From the NCBI GenBank assembly GCA_017551625.1, contig JAFZLF010000054.1, positions 1 through 64,000 on the forward strand: DNA of 64,000 nucleotides. The letters run 5' to 3'. Shown here piece by piece: positions 26,515-34,740 of the stretch (positions are counted from its first letter, which is position 1; every line of letters begins with the position of its first letter). The stretch comes from Clostridiales bacterium. Lineage in GTDB: Bacteria; Bacillota; Clostridia; Saccharofermentanales; Saccharofermentanaceae. The position numbers were made by a program, and so were the translations under genes. The notes below the pieces were generated by a model. The model searched no databases. It was not told the DNA's origin and worked only from the letters and a program-made list of their open reading frames with translations.

Positions 26515-26592
26515 CCGGCGCGGCACGCTTTCGCAGCGTCGCGGCATGCTTTCGTACCGGCGCGGCGCGCTTTCGCAGCGTCGCGGCGTGTA
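26515..26592. repeat. 42-bp tandem duplication after the ABC ATPase gene
   Basis: CCGGCGCGGCACGCTTTCGC and the following 22 bases (26515-26556) are repeated with few changes from 26557 to about 26592. The block begins two bases after the ATPase stop codon (read leftward) and ends just before the Shine-Dalgarno region of the second permease. It is GC-rich and internally palindromic. Confidence 0.8.
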
Positions 26593-26593
26593 T

Positions 26594-27358
26594 TCATCTT
26601 CGTTCTTTTTTGTCGAGGATCGCTTTTTCCTCGTGGTTCTCTTTATATAGCTTGATAAATGCCTCCTCCACCGTAGCGACGCCCTGACTTTCAGGAAGTT
26701 CCGGGACCGTCCCGCAGAAGACGCTTCTACCGTCCACGATGATCCCCACGCGGTCGGCCATACGGCTCACCAGATCGAGAATGTGCGTCGACAAAATGAT
26801 GCACTTGCCTTCTTCTTTCAGTTTTAGAAGATACGACTCGATCAGATGCTGTGTCAGGATATCGAGGCCATTCGTCGGTTCATCGAAGATAATCGTGTCC
26901 GGATCGTGAAGCAGGCAGATCGCAAGCGATGTTTTCTGCTTCATGCCGGTGGAGAAGGTGTCATATCTTCTCCCGCGGAACTCCGTGATCCCGAAGTAGT
27001 CGAAGAGCTTGTCCCGGTTCTCCTTGATCGCCTCCGGCGTCATCTCATAAAGCCCGCCGTAGTATGCCGCGAGTTCATCCGGCGTGAACTGTCCGTCGAG
27101 CCGGATCTCATTCGTCAGGAAAGCGATGCGTCTTCTGACGGCGACATCTTCCATATCCAGTTCCCGGCCATCGAAACAGATGGTGCCCGAAGTGGGCGAA
27201 AGAAGCGTCGAGAGCATGCGCATCGTCGTGGTCTTGCCTGCTCCGTTCGGTCCGAGTAGCGCGAAGATCTCGCCGTCATTGATCGTGAGCGAGACGTCTC
27301 TGACCGCCTCGACCTTGTTCTTGCGGAATGTTTTCTTCAGGTTCTTGATCTCAATCAT
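26594..27358 (-). CDS. ABC transporter ATP-binding protein (NatA-like)
   Basis: This protein of 254 residues has Walker A LGPNGAGKTT (about 35-44), a Q-loop near FLTNEIRL, a signature region FSTGMKQKTSLA, Walker B TIIFDEPTNGLD (about 157-168) and the switch His in LSTHI. The DEPTNGLD and short ABC-2-type subunit are typical of NatA/CcmA-like exporters. Its ATG overlaps the stop of the preceding permease (ATGA), indicating coupling. It supplies energy to the two flanking ABC-2 permeases. Confidence 0.93.
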   Translation of the reverse strand: MIEIKNLKKTFRKNKVEAVRDVSLTINDGEIFALLGPNGAGKTTTMRMLSTLLSPTSGTICFDGRELDMEDVAVRRRIAFLTNEIRLDGQFTPDELAAYYGGLYEMTPEAIKENRDKLFDYFGITEFRGRRYDTFSTGMKQKTSLAICLLHDPDTIIFDEPTNGLDILTQHLIESYLLKLKEEGKCIILSTHILDLVSRMADRVGIIVDGRSVFCGTVPELPESQGVATVEEAFIKLYKENHEEKAILDKKERR

Positions 27359-28485
27359 TCACAGTTCCTTTCCCACAGGCGCGAGGCCAGGATGATAGCG
27401 ATCCCGAATACGACGACCGCAGCCCCCAGCGCGGGAAGCAGCGTGTCGAACCGGACATCGTTTCTGCAGATGGCTTTGATAGTCGGAGTGAAATTGGCGA
27501 TGGGGATATACCTGACCCCGTCGCTTTCTATAAAGGTCGGAAGCATGGCGGATACCGAGACGAGCACCATGCCGGCCGAGGAAAACAGTGATGCTTTCTT
27601 GGCTTCGGCAAAGGCCGAACCAATAACGATAAAAATCGCCGTGATCAGACATGTCGCGGTCAGGATGATGATCAGCAGAGCCGGAAGCCACGCGATATCT
27701 CTTCCCGCGATGCGGCATACCGTGGTAAAATCCCGGCGGTTCCAGATGGCCATGCCGGCGATGGCGGCGCCGATGCCGACGATCCCGGACGCAAAGACTT
27801 CCTGGAGGAGTACCAGAGACTTCCCCAGCAGGATCTTTCTGAGCGGGACCGGGCATAGGACGAGTGTGTCAAATGTCTGCCGCTCTTTCTCTCCCGTGAT
27901 GGAGCGCACGGCGATCGTCATGGCGTTACTGGCCATCATCAGGAAGACGATCATGCCCACGACTCCGGAGAGCTGGTCGAGATAGGTGTTGAGTTTCTCA
28001 AAATCAGTACTGAGATCGACGACCTCTTTCTCGGGATAGAAGGACTGGAGTTCCTCGTACATTTCCCGGCCCTCGAGAAGGACACTTAAGTCCGCGGCGC
28101 AGTCTGCCGCGTCCTTCAAGGCCTGCGAAGACGAGAGCACGGACGAGTCATAGACGATGCGGATGGTCTCCTCCTCCACCACGATCACACAGTCTGTGTA
28201 TCCGCTGTAGAGGATCTTCTCGACGTCCTCCTTCGTCCCCGTCCGGAAAGAAAAGTCGGGATACACGCTACTTAGGAGTTCCTCTGTTTCCTCGCACTGG
28301 GCCGGCGTCTCGAGCAGCACGGCCGCCTGATAACTGGTCGTGAAATCTTTTACATAGCTCATGGCCCACACGAGGAAAAGCGCGCTGAGAAGCGGCACCA
28401 GAAGCATCATGACCAGCTGGACCGGAGTCTTTCTGGTCTTCTTCCATTCGCTCGCCATCACATGGGGGACATGTCTCCTACGCAT
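27355..28485 (-). CDS. ABC-2 type transporter permease (first permease)
   Basis: The protein has 376 residues from the ATG at 28485, which has GAAGGAGA eight bases upstream and overlaps the last codons of the ligase gene. A longer in-frame start at 28542 lies inside that gene and is unlikely. It has one N-terminal helix (about 22-42), an extracytoplasmic domain with Asp/Glu-rich helices (to about 160) and about five C-terminal helices, as in NatB. Position between the adenylating enzyme and the ATPase suggests one transcription unit. Confidence 0.85.
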   Translation of the reverse strand: MRRRHVPHVMASEWKKTRKTPVQLVMMLLVPLLSALFLVWAMSYVKDFTTSYQAAVLLETPAQCEETEELLSSVYPDFSFRTGTKEDVEKILYSGYTDCVIVVEEETIRIVYDSSVLSSSQALKDAADCAADLSVLLEGREMYEELQSFYPEKEVVDLSTDFEKLNTYLDQLSGVVGMIVFLMMASNAMTIAVRSITGEKERQTFDTLVLCPVPLRKILLGKSLVLLQEVFASGIVGIGAAIAGMAIWNRRDFTTVCRIAGRDIAWLPALLIIILTATCLITAIFIVIGSAFAEAKKASLFSSAGMVLVSVSAMLPTFIESDGVRYIPIANFTPTIKAICRNDVRFDTLLPALGAAVVVFGIAIILASRLWERNCE

Positions 28486-30460
28486 CCGGATCGTCTCCTT
28501 CCGGCGCCTCCTTTGCAGGCACTTCCGGCGCATCTGCGGCATTGTCGGTTTCTTTTTCTTCCGGCGCTGCGCCGGCCGATCTCAGCGCCTCCTGCTCGAG
28601 CGCGCGGTAATCGATCTTTCCAATCTTCGTCTCCGGAAGTTCGTCCCGGAACGCATACTCCATCGGGCAGGCATATGGGATCAGCGTCTTCTTACATAGA
28701 TCCATCAGTTCCATCTGCACGCGCTCCTGCCGTGCTTTCACAGCGCTTGGCAAAGTCTCGCTCTTGGTTCCTGTTTCAGCGCTTGGCGAACCGGGATCAG
28801 AAGAACCGGAAGCCGCGTTTCCAGTGCTTTTTAAGACGATATAGGCCTTCACGACATGGAGGCGGTAGGGGTGCGGAATCGCGACTGCGCAGGCCGATTC
28901 CACATCCGGGTGCGACAGAAGCACTTTCTCGATCTGCGTCGGGAAGACCGGCACGCCACTGACCTTGATGATCCGCTTGATACGCTGGTCGAAGTAGAAG
29001 AATCCCTCCTCGTCGCGGTGCCCGAGGTCGCCGCTGTGGATCCACTTCTTCCCGTCTGCATGGGTGTGGATCGCGAGGTCCGTGGCCTCCGGGTCATTGA
29101 GATACCCAAGCATCACGGTCGGACCGCTGATACAGATCTCGCCCTTCTCGCCGACCGGGACTTCTTCGTCTGTGCCGGGCTTTACGATCTGCATGTCGAT
29201 CCCCGGAAGCGGCAGGCCGACCGAGCCGTTCTTACATTCTTTCTCGGGATTGACGGCGCAGACCGTGAGCGTCTCCGTGAGGCCGTACCCTTCGCGCAGT
29301 GAGATCTTCGCTCCACGCGCGTGGATGTACTCCTCGAAACGGCGCTTGAGGTCCATCGGGAGCGTATCGCCGCCACTGAAGCAGGCGATCAGGAAATCGA
29401 GTTTCATCTTCTGGAGTTTGTCGCTCTTGAGCATCCCCTCGTAGAGCGTCGGCACCGCGGCCAGAAGCTGCGGTTTCTCTTTTCGTATGATCTTACTGAG
29501 TTCATCGGGCTTAAAGACCGGCACGAGGAGCATGTTGATGCCGCAGGAGATCATGCAGTGCATGCACATGCAGATGCCAAATCCGTGGAACAGCGGCAGT
29601 ATCGCGACCATCGTGAGCTGCGGGTATCTTTCCGGGTCCGCAAAGGGATCCGGCACGCGTATGATCTGCGGACCCAGCATGGCCGGGATGTTCATATTCG
29701 TCGAGGAGATCACGGCGATCTTCGGAGATCCCGTGGTCCCGCCGCTATGCAGATACAGCGCCGGATCATCGGGGCCGATGCGCCGCACATAGGACTTCTC
29801 TTCGGTCTTGTTTTCTTCTTCGAAAGGTCCGGGCCAGTCGTATTCACCGTTGAGCTTGCCCTGTCGGAGCAGTTCTCCATGCTCGATGAGATTGGCATAA
29901 AGGATATAGAAATCGTCCTGTGAGGCCTTCGGGATCTTCTTACGTGTCGCGAACTTGAAGGCCAGTGATTTTGCCAAGGAAAGATAATCCGTGATCCGGC
30001 AGACAATCACGAGGCCCGGCTGGAGTTCGTCGAGCATGTCCTTACACTTCGGGAGGAAGGCGTCGAGGATCAGGAGACACTCACTCCCTGTCTGCTCCAT
30101 ACACTCCCGGAGTTCGGATGCGGGAGTCTTCGGGTGCACCATATTCGCGATGCCGCCGAGCTTATTGAGCGCGTAGATGGCGACCACGGCCTGGGGAATA
30201 TTCGGCAGGCACACGGTCACGACCGTGCCGACTCCGATGTTGCAGTCCCGTAGCGCCGTGGCAAAAGCATCGACCTCGTAGACGAGTTCTTCGTATGTGA
30301 TTCTCGTTCCTTCGAACGTGACTGCCGGTCTTTTCGGGAAGACGCCGGCCGTCCGCAGGAGCATCTCATAGAGCGTCAGGTCCGGTTTTTCCGTCCATCC
30401 GCTCATCTCATCATCGTAGTGGGCTGTCCAACTTCGGTCCATGTCACCAAGCATCCTCAT
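28478..30460 (-). CDS. AMP-dependent acyl-CoA synthetase/ligase-like enzyme
   Basis: This ANL-superfamily enzyme has 660 residues: the P-loop-like YLHSGGTTGSPK (about 236-247), LPLFHGFG, the A5 region GYGLTETLTVCAVNP, the A7 region WIHSGDLGHRDEEGFF, and A8 RIIKVSGVPVFPTQIE. The A10 Lys is probably in ETKIGKIDY near the C-terminus, followed by a low-complexity acidic/Ala tail. A Ser/Gly/Thr-rich insertion (about 570-605) is unusual. It activates a carboxylic acid, probably a fatty acid, as an adenylate. It overlaps the downstream ABC-2 permease start, hinting that the activated product and the exporter share a pathway. The start could also be the third ATG at 30442, which has GAGG upstream. 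Confidence 0.88.
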   Translation of the reverse strand: MRMLGDMDRSWTAHYDDEMSGWTEKPDLTLYEMLLRTAGVFPKRPAVTFEGTRITYEELVYEVDAFATALRDCNIGVGTVVTVCLPNIPQAVVAIYALNKLGGIANMVHPKTPASELRECMEQTGSECLLILDAFLPKCKDMLDELQPGLVIVCRITDYLSLAKSLAFKFATRKKIPKASQDDFYILYANLIEHGELLRQGKLNGEYDWPGPFEEENKTEEKSYVRRIGPDDPALYLHSGGTTGSPKIAVISSTNMNIPAMLGPQIIRVPDPFADPERYPQLTMVAILPLFHGFGICMCMHCMISCGINMLLVPVFKPDELSKIIRKEKPQLLAAVPTLYEGMLKSDKLQKMKLDFLIACFSGGDTLPMDLKRRFEEYIHARGAKISLREGYGLTETLTVCAVNPEKECKNGSVGLPLPGIDMQIVKPGTDEEVPVGEKGEICISGPTVMLGYLNDPEATDLAIHTHADGKKWIHSGDLGHRDEEGFFYFDQRIKRIIKVSGVPVFPTQIEKVLLSHPDVESACAVAIPHPYRLHVVKAYIVLKSTGNAASGSSDPGSPSAETGTKSETLPSAVKARQERVQMELMDLCKKTLIPYACPMEYAFRDELPETKIGKIDYRALEQEALRSAGAAPEEKETDNAADAPEVPAKEAPEGDDPDA

Positions 30461-30541
30461 TTACTAAACAATCTTAAGTATTTTACTCAATTTCGCATAA
30501 AAAAGAAATAGTACGTGGTATGATTAAGCATATCGGGCGTG

Positions 30542-30607
30542 GTACGAAGTGCTCTGCGGCGCGCGGGCGATCGGGTGCGAAGCGCTCTACAACGCGCGGG
30601 CGCCCGA
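30542..30607. repeat. 33-bp tandem duplication upstream of radA
   Basis: Two diverged 33-bp units starting GTACGAAGTGCTCTGCGGCG (30542) and GTGCGAAGCGCTCTACAACG (30575) lie in the divergent gap between the ligase and radA. The gap 30461-30650 also has an A/T-rich stretch suited to promoters (TAAAAT read leftward) but I could not define a convincing -35. Confidence 0.75.
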
Positions 30608-30650
30608 GAAGGAGCCCCGGTAAGAGAAAGCTTGATACAAAGGAGATCTT

Positions 30651-32027
30651 ATGGCGAAGAAGAAGACTCAATATGTCTGCCGTAACTGCGGTTACGAGAC
30701 CTCCGGCTGGATGGGCCGCTGTCCGTCATGCCAGGAGTGGAATACTTTTGACGAAGTAAAAGAGGCCTCTTCTGCGCCCGCTGATGCGAAGCCCGCTCTT
30801 CGCGCCGGATGGATCGCCGAGCGCGGCGTCTCTAAGCTCGCCGAGGTCTCACAGGAGACAGAGCCCCGTTTTTCTTCCGGCATCCCGGAGCTCGACCGCA
30901 TCCTCGGTGGCGGCTTTGTCGAAGGATCCATGACCTTGGTCGGCGGTGATCCCGGCATCGGCAAATCCACGCTTCTTATGCAGGTCAGCGGCGCGCTGGG
31001 GCTCGACGGGGAGATCCTCTATGTCTCCGGCGAGGAAAGCAAGTCCCAGATCAAGATGCGCGCCGACCGGCTCGGCATCAAGAGGGACAGCATCGCGCTC
31101 TGCTCACAGACTTCTTTCGAACATATTTCCGAGCTCATCTCTGAGCGCCATCCCGTGCTCTGCGTGATCGACTCGATCCAGACGCTCTACAGCGAATCGA
31201 TCGACTCCGCTCCGGGCTCGGTATCCCAGACCCGTGAGGTCACGGCCGGTCTTCTCCGTCTGGCAAAATCACTGAATGTCGCGATCGTGCTGGTCGGGCA
31301 TGTCACCAAGGATGGCGCCATCGCAGGGCCGCGCATCATCGAGCACATGGTCGACACCGTTCTTTATTTCGAGGGCGACGGTTCTTCTGCGCTCCGCATG
31401 CTGCGCGCGACCAAGAACCGCTTCGGCTCCACGGGGGAGCTGGCGTTCTTCGAGATGACGCAGCATGGGCTGATCGGCGTGGAGAACGCCTCGGCTTTCC
31501 TGCTTTCGGGCCGTCCGCATATGGCGCCCGGCTCCGTGATCACCTCTGTTGTCGAGGGCTCGCGCGCCGTTCTTCTCGAGATCCAGGCGCTCATGGTACC
31601 CTCTTCTTATGCCAATCCCCAGCGCATGACCCAGGGGCTCGACCGTGGCCGTGTCTCCATGCTCCTGGCTGTTCTCGAGAGCAAATGCAGAGTCGGCATC
31701 TCCAATATGGATGCGTATATCAATGTAGTCGGCGGGATGCGGATCGATGAGACCGCCTGCGATCTCGCTGTCCTCTGCGCCGTCTTCTCTTCTTTCTCTG
31801 CCAAGGCACTTCGCGAGGATTCGCTCGTGCTCGGTGAGGTCGGCCTCACGGGCGAGCTCCGCCCGGTCAGCGATCTTGAGAAACGCCTGAGTGATGCTTC
31901 CCGCCTGGGTTTTACGACCTGCGTTCTCCCCGGGGCAAGCAAGCCTGCCGTTTCGCGGCTTCCGCTGAAGCTCGAGTACATCTTCGTGGACAAGCTCTCC
32001 GAGGCCATCGATGTTCTGTTCTCGTAA
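30651..32027 (+). CDS. radA: DNA repair protein RadA (Sms)
   Basis: The protein has 458 residues, the normal length. The N-terminal C4 zinc finger has Cys at 10, 13, 24 and 27 (CRNCGYET ... CPSCQEW). Walker A GGDPGIGKST lies at about 97-106, a RadA-specific KNRFGSTGE motif at about 255-263, and the C-terminal Lon-protease-like domain includes GLDRGRVSMLLAVLE. RadA is a RecA-related branch-migration helicase acting in homologous recombination and, in competent bacteria, in transformation. AAAGGAG precedes the ATG. It is followed 15 bp later by ispD with AAAGGAGG spanning the radA stop codon, so the two are probably co-transcribed. Confidence 0.97.
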   Translation: MAKKKTQYVCRNCGYETSGWMGRCPSCQEWNTFDEVKEASSAPADAKPALRAGWIAERGVSKLAEVSQETEPRFSSGIPELDRILGGGFVEGSMTLVGGDPGIGKSTLLMQVSGALGLDGEILYVSGEESKSQIKMRADRLGIKRDSIALCSQTSFEHISELISERHPVLCVIDSIQTLYSESIDSAPGSVSQTREVTAGLLRLAKSLNVAIVLVGHVTKDGAIAGPRIIEHMVDTVLYFEGDGSSALRMLRATKNRFGSTGELAFFEMTQHGLIGVENASAFLLSGRPHMAPGSVITSVVEGSRAVLLEIQALMVPSSYANPQRMTQGLDRGRVSMLLAVLESKCRVGISNMDAYINVVGGMRIDETACDLAVLCAVFSSFSAKALREDSLVLGEVGLTGELRPVSDLEKRLSDASRLGFTTCVLPGASKPAVSRLPLKLEYIFVDKLSEAIDVLFS

Positions 32028-32042
32028 AGGAGGTCAACTAAT

Positions 32043-32909
32043 ATGCTGACAGAGAAGATTCATTCCCCGAGGCCTGAACCTCGTGACCTGTATGTGATCA
32101 TCCCGGCCGCCGGCATCGGCAGCCGCATGCATATGTCTGACAGCAAGCAGTTTCTCGAGATCTGCAGCATCCCCGTTCTGGCGCGCACGCTCCTTGCTTT
32201 CGAGGATTTCAGGAAGCGCCTGGATCTTCCGCTTCACGTCGTGATCGTCACCGGCGTCGAGAACATCGGTCGCGTGCGCGAGCTTTCTGACAAGTATGGT
32301 ATTTCTTTCGTGGAGGCCATCGTTCCGGGCGGCGCCACGCGGCAGGACTCCGTGGCCGCCGGCGTCGAAGCGCTTCAGTCTCTTCCCCGCGCGCCCGAGG
32401 CGTCGGATATTATCTTCATCCATGATGGCGCGCGGTGTATGGTGGACTTTGCCACCTTGCAGGCCTGCTATTCCGGCGGCAAGGCCTACGATGTCTGTGT
32501 CGCCGCCACGCCCTGCAAGAACACGATCAAGTTCGCCGCGCAGAAAGACGAGGGAACAGTGCATTTCGAGGAGGAGCAAGACCTCTTGGAGGCTCAAAAT
32601 CCCGTGGAGACTCAAAACTTCGTGGGGAGCGATTCTCTCGAGGAGGAGCATCCTCTCGTTCAGGAAACACCCGACCGCTCGCGGCTCTACGAAGTGCAAA
32701 CCCCTCAGGTCTTCAAGTACAGCGTCCTCGTGGATGTTGCTGCGCGGGCCAAGGAGGCGGGAATCACCGCGACCGATGATACCGCGCTCGCTGAGGCACT
32801 CGGGATCGCGGTGCACCTGATCCCCTGTTCATACAGCAATATCAAGATCACGACGCCCGAGGACGCGGCACTCGCGGAGTTTATGCTCCAGCGCGGATCC
32901 GGAAAATGA
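32043..32909 (+). CDS. ispD: 2-C-methyl-D-erythritol 4-phosphate cytidylyltransferase with insertion
   Basis: The protein has 288 residues versus about 230 for typical IspD. The signature IPAAGIGSRM (CTP-binding), KQFLEI, GGATRQDSV, FIHDGARCMV, YEVQTPQVFKYS and TDDTALAEALG are all present. The third step of the methylerythritol phosphate pathway (CDP-methylerythritol formation) is therefore predicted. Between the strand with CKNTIKF (about 160) and DRSRLYEVQTPQ (about 215) there is an insertion of about 35 residues rich in Glu, Gln and Leu. It is encoded by an imperfect tandem repeat (LEAQNPVETQN-like units), placed in a surface loop. The rest of the pathway in this window is only ispF. Confidence 0.92.
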   Translation: MLTEKIHSPRPEPRDLYVIIPAAGIGSRMHMSDSKQFLEICSIPVLARTLLAFEDFRKRLDLPLHVVIVTGVENIGRVRELSDKYGISFVEAIVPGGATRQDSVAAGVEALQSLPRAPEASDIIFIHDGARCMVDFATLQACYSGGKAYDVCVAATPCKNTIKFAAQKDEGTVHFEEEQDLLEAQNPVETQNFVGSDSLEEEHPLVQETPDRSRLYEVQTPQVFKYSVLVDVAARAKEAGITATDDTALAEALGIAVHLIPCSYSNIKITTPEDAALAEFMLQRGSGK

Positions 32910-32964
32910 TCTGAAGAGGTTCCCCCTCGCTTGAACAAGTAGTTCTCATCTCCCGTTAGCATCT

Positions 32965-33114
32965 CAGTCTCCTTTGGGTCTCCTTTTGCTTCGAAAAGAG
33001 ACAACTTGGAGACTCAGTCTCCTTTGGGTCTCCTTTTGCTTCGAAAAGAGACAGCTTGGAGACTCAGTCTCTTTTGGGTCTCCTTTTGATTTAAAAAGAG
33101 ACAACTTGGAGACC
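32965..33114. repeat. 50-bp tandem palindromic array C (3 units)
   Basis: Three 50-bp units occupy 32965-33014, 33015-33064 and 33065-33114. The first two differ from the exact reverse complement of the array A unit at only one or two positions, although the two loci are 25 kb apart. The third has further substitutions (loop TTTGATTTAAAAAG). Array C begins 55 bp after the ispD stop codon. The 351-bp gap 32910-33260 further contains a small hairpin (CCGCAC 33167-33172 / GTGCGG 33180-33185) and AT-rich sequence before the next gene. Confidence 0.95.
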
Positions 33115-33260
33115 AAAAAGACAATGATTCACAAATCAGTTACAAAAGTTCGGATATATCATATAGCCGCACTCGTAATGTGCGGGTAAACTAATAAGAA
33201 AAACCCTGTTGATATGATTTGATATGAGATGTTTTTGTTGTGGGTTAGAAGGAGGCTTCT

Positions 33261-34073
33261 ATGTTTTCTACAAGAATCATTCAAACAGGTATCCGGATGT
33301 GTGACCGCTCGATTGCTTCAATTGAGAACCAGTTGCAGAATATGCCATCCATCACTTTTGGCAGGCATCATCGAAAAGGACATCAGGAAGAAGTCCTTCG
33401 ATACTACACAAACTCGAACGGTAACCGCAAAAAAGTGGAAGTATCCCGCGCCTCTCCCCGCTGGAACGATCTACTCCCTCTGGCGCAGAGACGGGCCCGG
33501 CTGGAGGAGACTCTGGAATCTTTGAAGAAGGAGAAAAAGGCCCTTCGGGATATGCTGCTCGGAAGAAGTGTCGGCAGTAGTCCGACCACTGCACCTGCCG
33601 CGGCCCCGAACAAGACATCCCGCGAGGAATACTCTTACGACGCCTGGAATAAGCTCCAAGAGGCACAGAACCGGAACATCGCCAATGGCTATGAACACGG
33701 GCGGCATCTGTTCCGTTCCAAATCTGAGCTTCTCATAGCGGAACTGCTCGAGGAGTTGGGCCTGGAATACAAGTACGAGCCTGTGATCAAGATCAACGGG
33801 AAGACCAGATGGCCTGACTTCGCGGTTTACTGCCCGGAGATCAACAGGTATTTCTTTATCGAACATCTGGGTCGGATGGATGAGGCGAATTACAGGGCGG
33901 ATAATCTCGCCAAGATGGAAGCGTACGAGAAAGCAGGCATCCGCAACGGGATCGACATCATTTACACGGTCGAGTTCGGAGAAGGATTTTTCAATCTGGA
34001 TTCTGTCTTCGGGAAACTCCTGGGGCTCGTCGCGGCCCAGTCATATAGTCTGACGCGCAATGCCCGCGCATGA
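33261..34073 (+). CDS. PD-(D/E)XK nuclease-like protein
   Basis: The protein has 270 residues. The N-terminal half is a charged coiled-coil-like helix (LAQRRARLEETLESLKKEKK, about 75-95) after an unusual segment. The C-terminal half has the order FRSKSELLIAELLEELG, YEPVIKINGKTRWPDFAVY and RYFFIEHLGRMDEANY, which fits the PD-(D/E)XK fold: helix with a conserved Glu, PD at the strand turn and a Glu two strands on. The usual Lys is replaced (EHLG), a feature of a large family of uncharacterised Bacillota proteins. AAGGAGG precedes the ATG. It is probably a DNA-related enzyme or a degenerate nuclease. Confidence 0.7.
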   Translation: MFSTRIIQTGIRMCDRSIASIENQLQNMPSITFGRHHRKGHQEEVLRYYTNSNGNRKKVEVSRASPRWNDLLPLAQRRARLEETLESLKKEKKALRDMLLGRSVGSSPTTAPAAAPNKTSREEYSYDAWNKLQEAQNRNIANGYEHGRHLFRSKSELLIAELLEELGLEYKYEPVIKINGKTRWPDFAVYCPEINRYFFIEHLGRMDEANYRADNLAKMEAYEKAGIRNGIDIIYTVEFGEGFFNLDSVFGKLLGLVAAQSYSLTRNARA

Positions 34074-34154
34074 GCCGGTTTCCCCGCTTCAGGAGCACTT
34101 TTTCAAGGGGATTCAGCGCGCCGTTTTCCGCGCGTCCCCGCTCCGGCCCCGGTC

Positions 34155-34679
34155 TTACACTTCCTCGCGGCGCATCGTCACGCTACAGAACACCATGATG
34201 CCCTCACCCTCGCCGAAGCGCGTGAGCTGCTCGCCGGAAGTGGCGGTGATCCCGATACGCTGCGGATCAAGACCGGTAAGCTCACCGAGGCGCATCTTCA
34301 TGGTACCGATCATGGGCGTAAACTTCGGGCGCTTCGCCTCGATGCTTATAGAGATATGCCGGAGCTCCCAGCCCTTCTCCGTCGCGAAAGAAAGCGCTTT
34401 TGCCAGATAAGCGGAACTGTCGGTGATCCCCTGCTGACACATCTGGTCGGCGATCGCGCCGAGGATATTGATCCCCGTCACCCCGGAGATGGCATTCGTC
34501 AGCGCATGCAGCACCACATCGCCGTCACTGTTTGCCACGAGCGGCGTCTCATCCGGAAACTCCACGCCCGCCAGAATCAGTTTCTTCGGCCACTTGTCCG
34601 CCGTCCGGAGCTGCGCCTCACAAGGCTGCATAAAACGATGACTGTCCTGACCGATTCCGTTTGCGTATTCGTACTGCAT
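34155..34679 (-). CDS. ispF: divergent 2-C-methyl-D-erythritol 2,4-cyclodiphosphate synthase
   Basis: The protein has 174 residues from the ATG at 34679 (GGCGGAAAGAG upstream). Frame extension to 34709 would use TTG within the promoter-proximal sequence. Metal ligands are recognisable as QDSHRF (Asp-x-His) and VANSDGDVVLHALTNA (His). Near the C-terminus ITATSGEQLTRFGEGEGI matches the family end. The usual GDIGxHFPD loop is replaced by INILGAIADQM, so it belongs to a divergent IspF subgroup. It would catalyse ring closure to the cyclodiphosphate. It is the last gene on the leftward strand, converging with the nuclease-like gene. Confidence 0.85.
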   Translation of the reverse strand: MQYEYANGIGQDSHRFMQPCEAQLRTADKWPKKLILAGVEFPDETPLVANSDGDVVLHALTNAISGVTGINILGAIADQMCQQGITDSSAYLAKALSFATEKGWELRHISISIEAKRPKFTPMIGTMKMRLGELTGLDPQRIGITATSGEQLTRFGEGEGIMVFCSVTMRREEV

Positions 34680-34719
34680 ATCTCTTTCCGCCTTTTCCAG
34701 ATCTTCCAAAATCTATCTC

Positions 34720-34728
34720 ATTATATCA
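34720..34728 (-). promoter_or_regulatory. extended -10 promoter of ispF
   Basis: Read leftward: TGATATAAT (34728-34720), predicting a start of transcription near 34712 and a leader of about 33 nt before the ATG at 34679. It follows immediately after the 34-bp repeat array. Confidence 0.65.
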
Positions 34729-34740
34729 CGTCCGCGCAGG

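Noticed and set aside
7558..33114. CRISPR array interpretation of the 50-bp repeats
   Set aside because: Units are directly contiguous with no variable spacers, and no cas gene is present.
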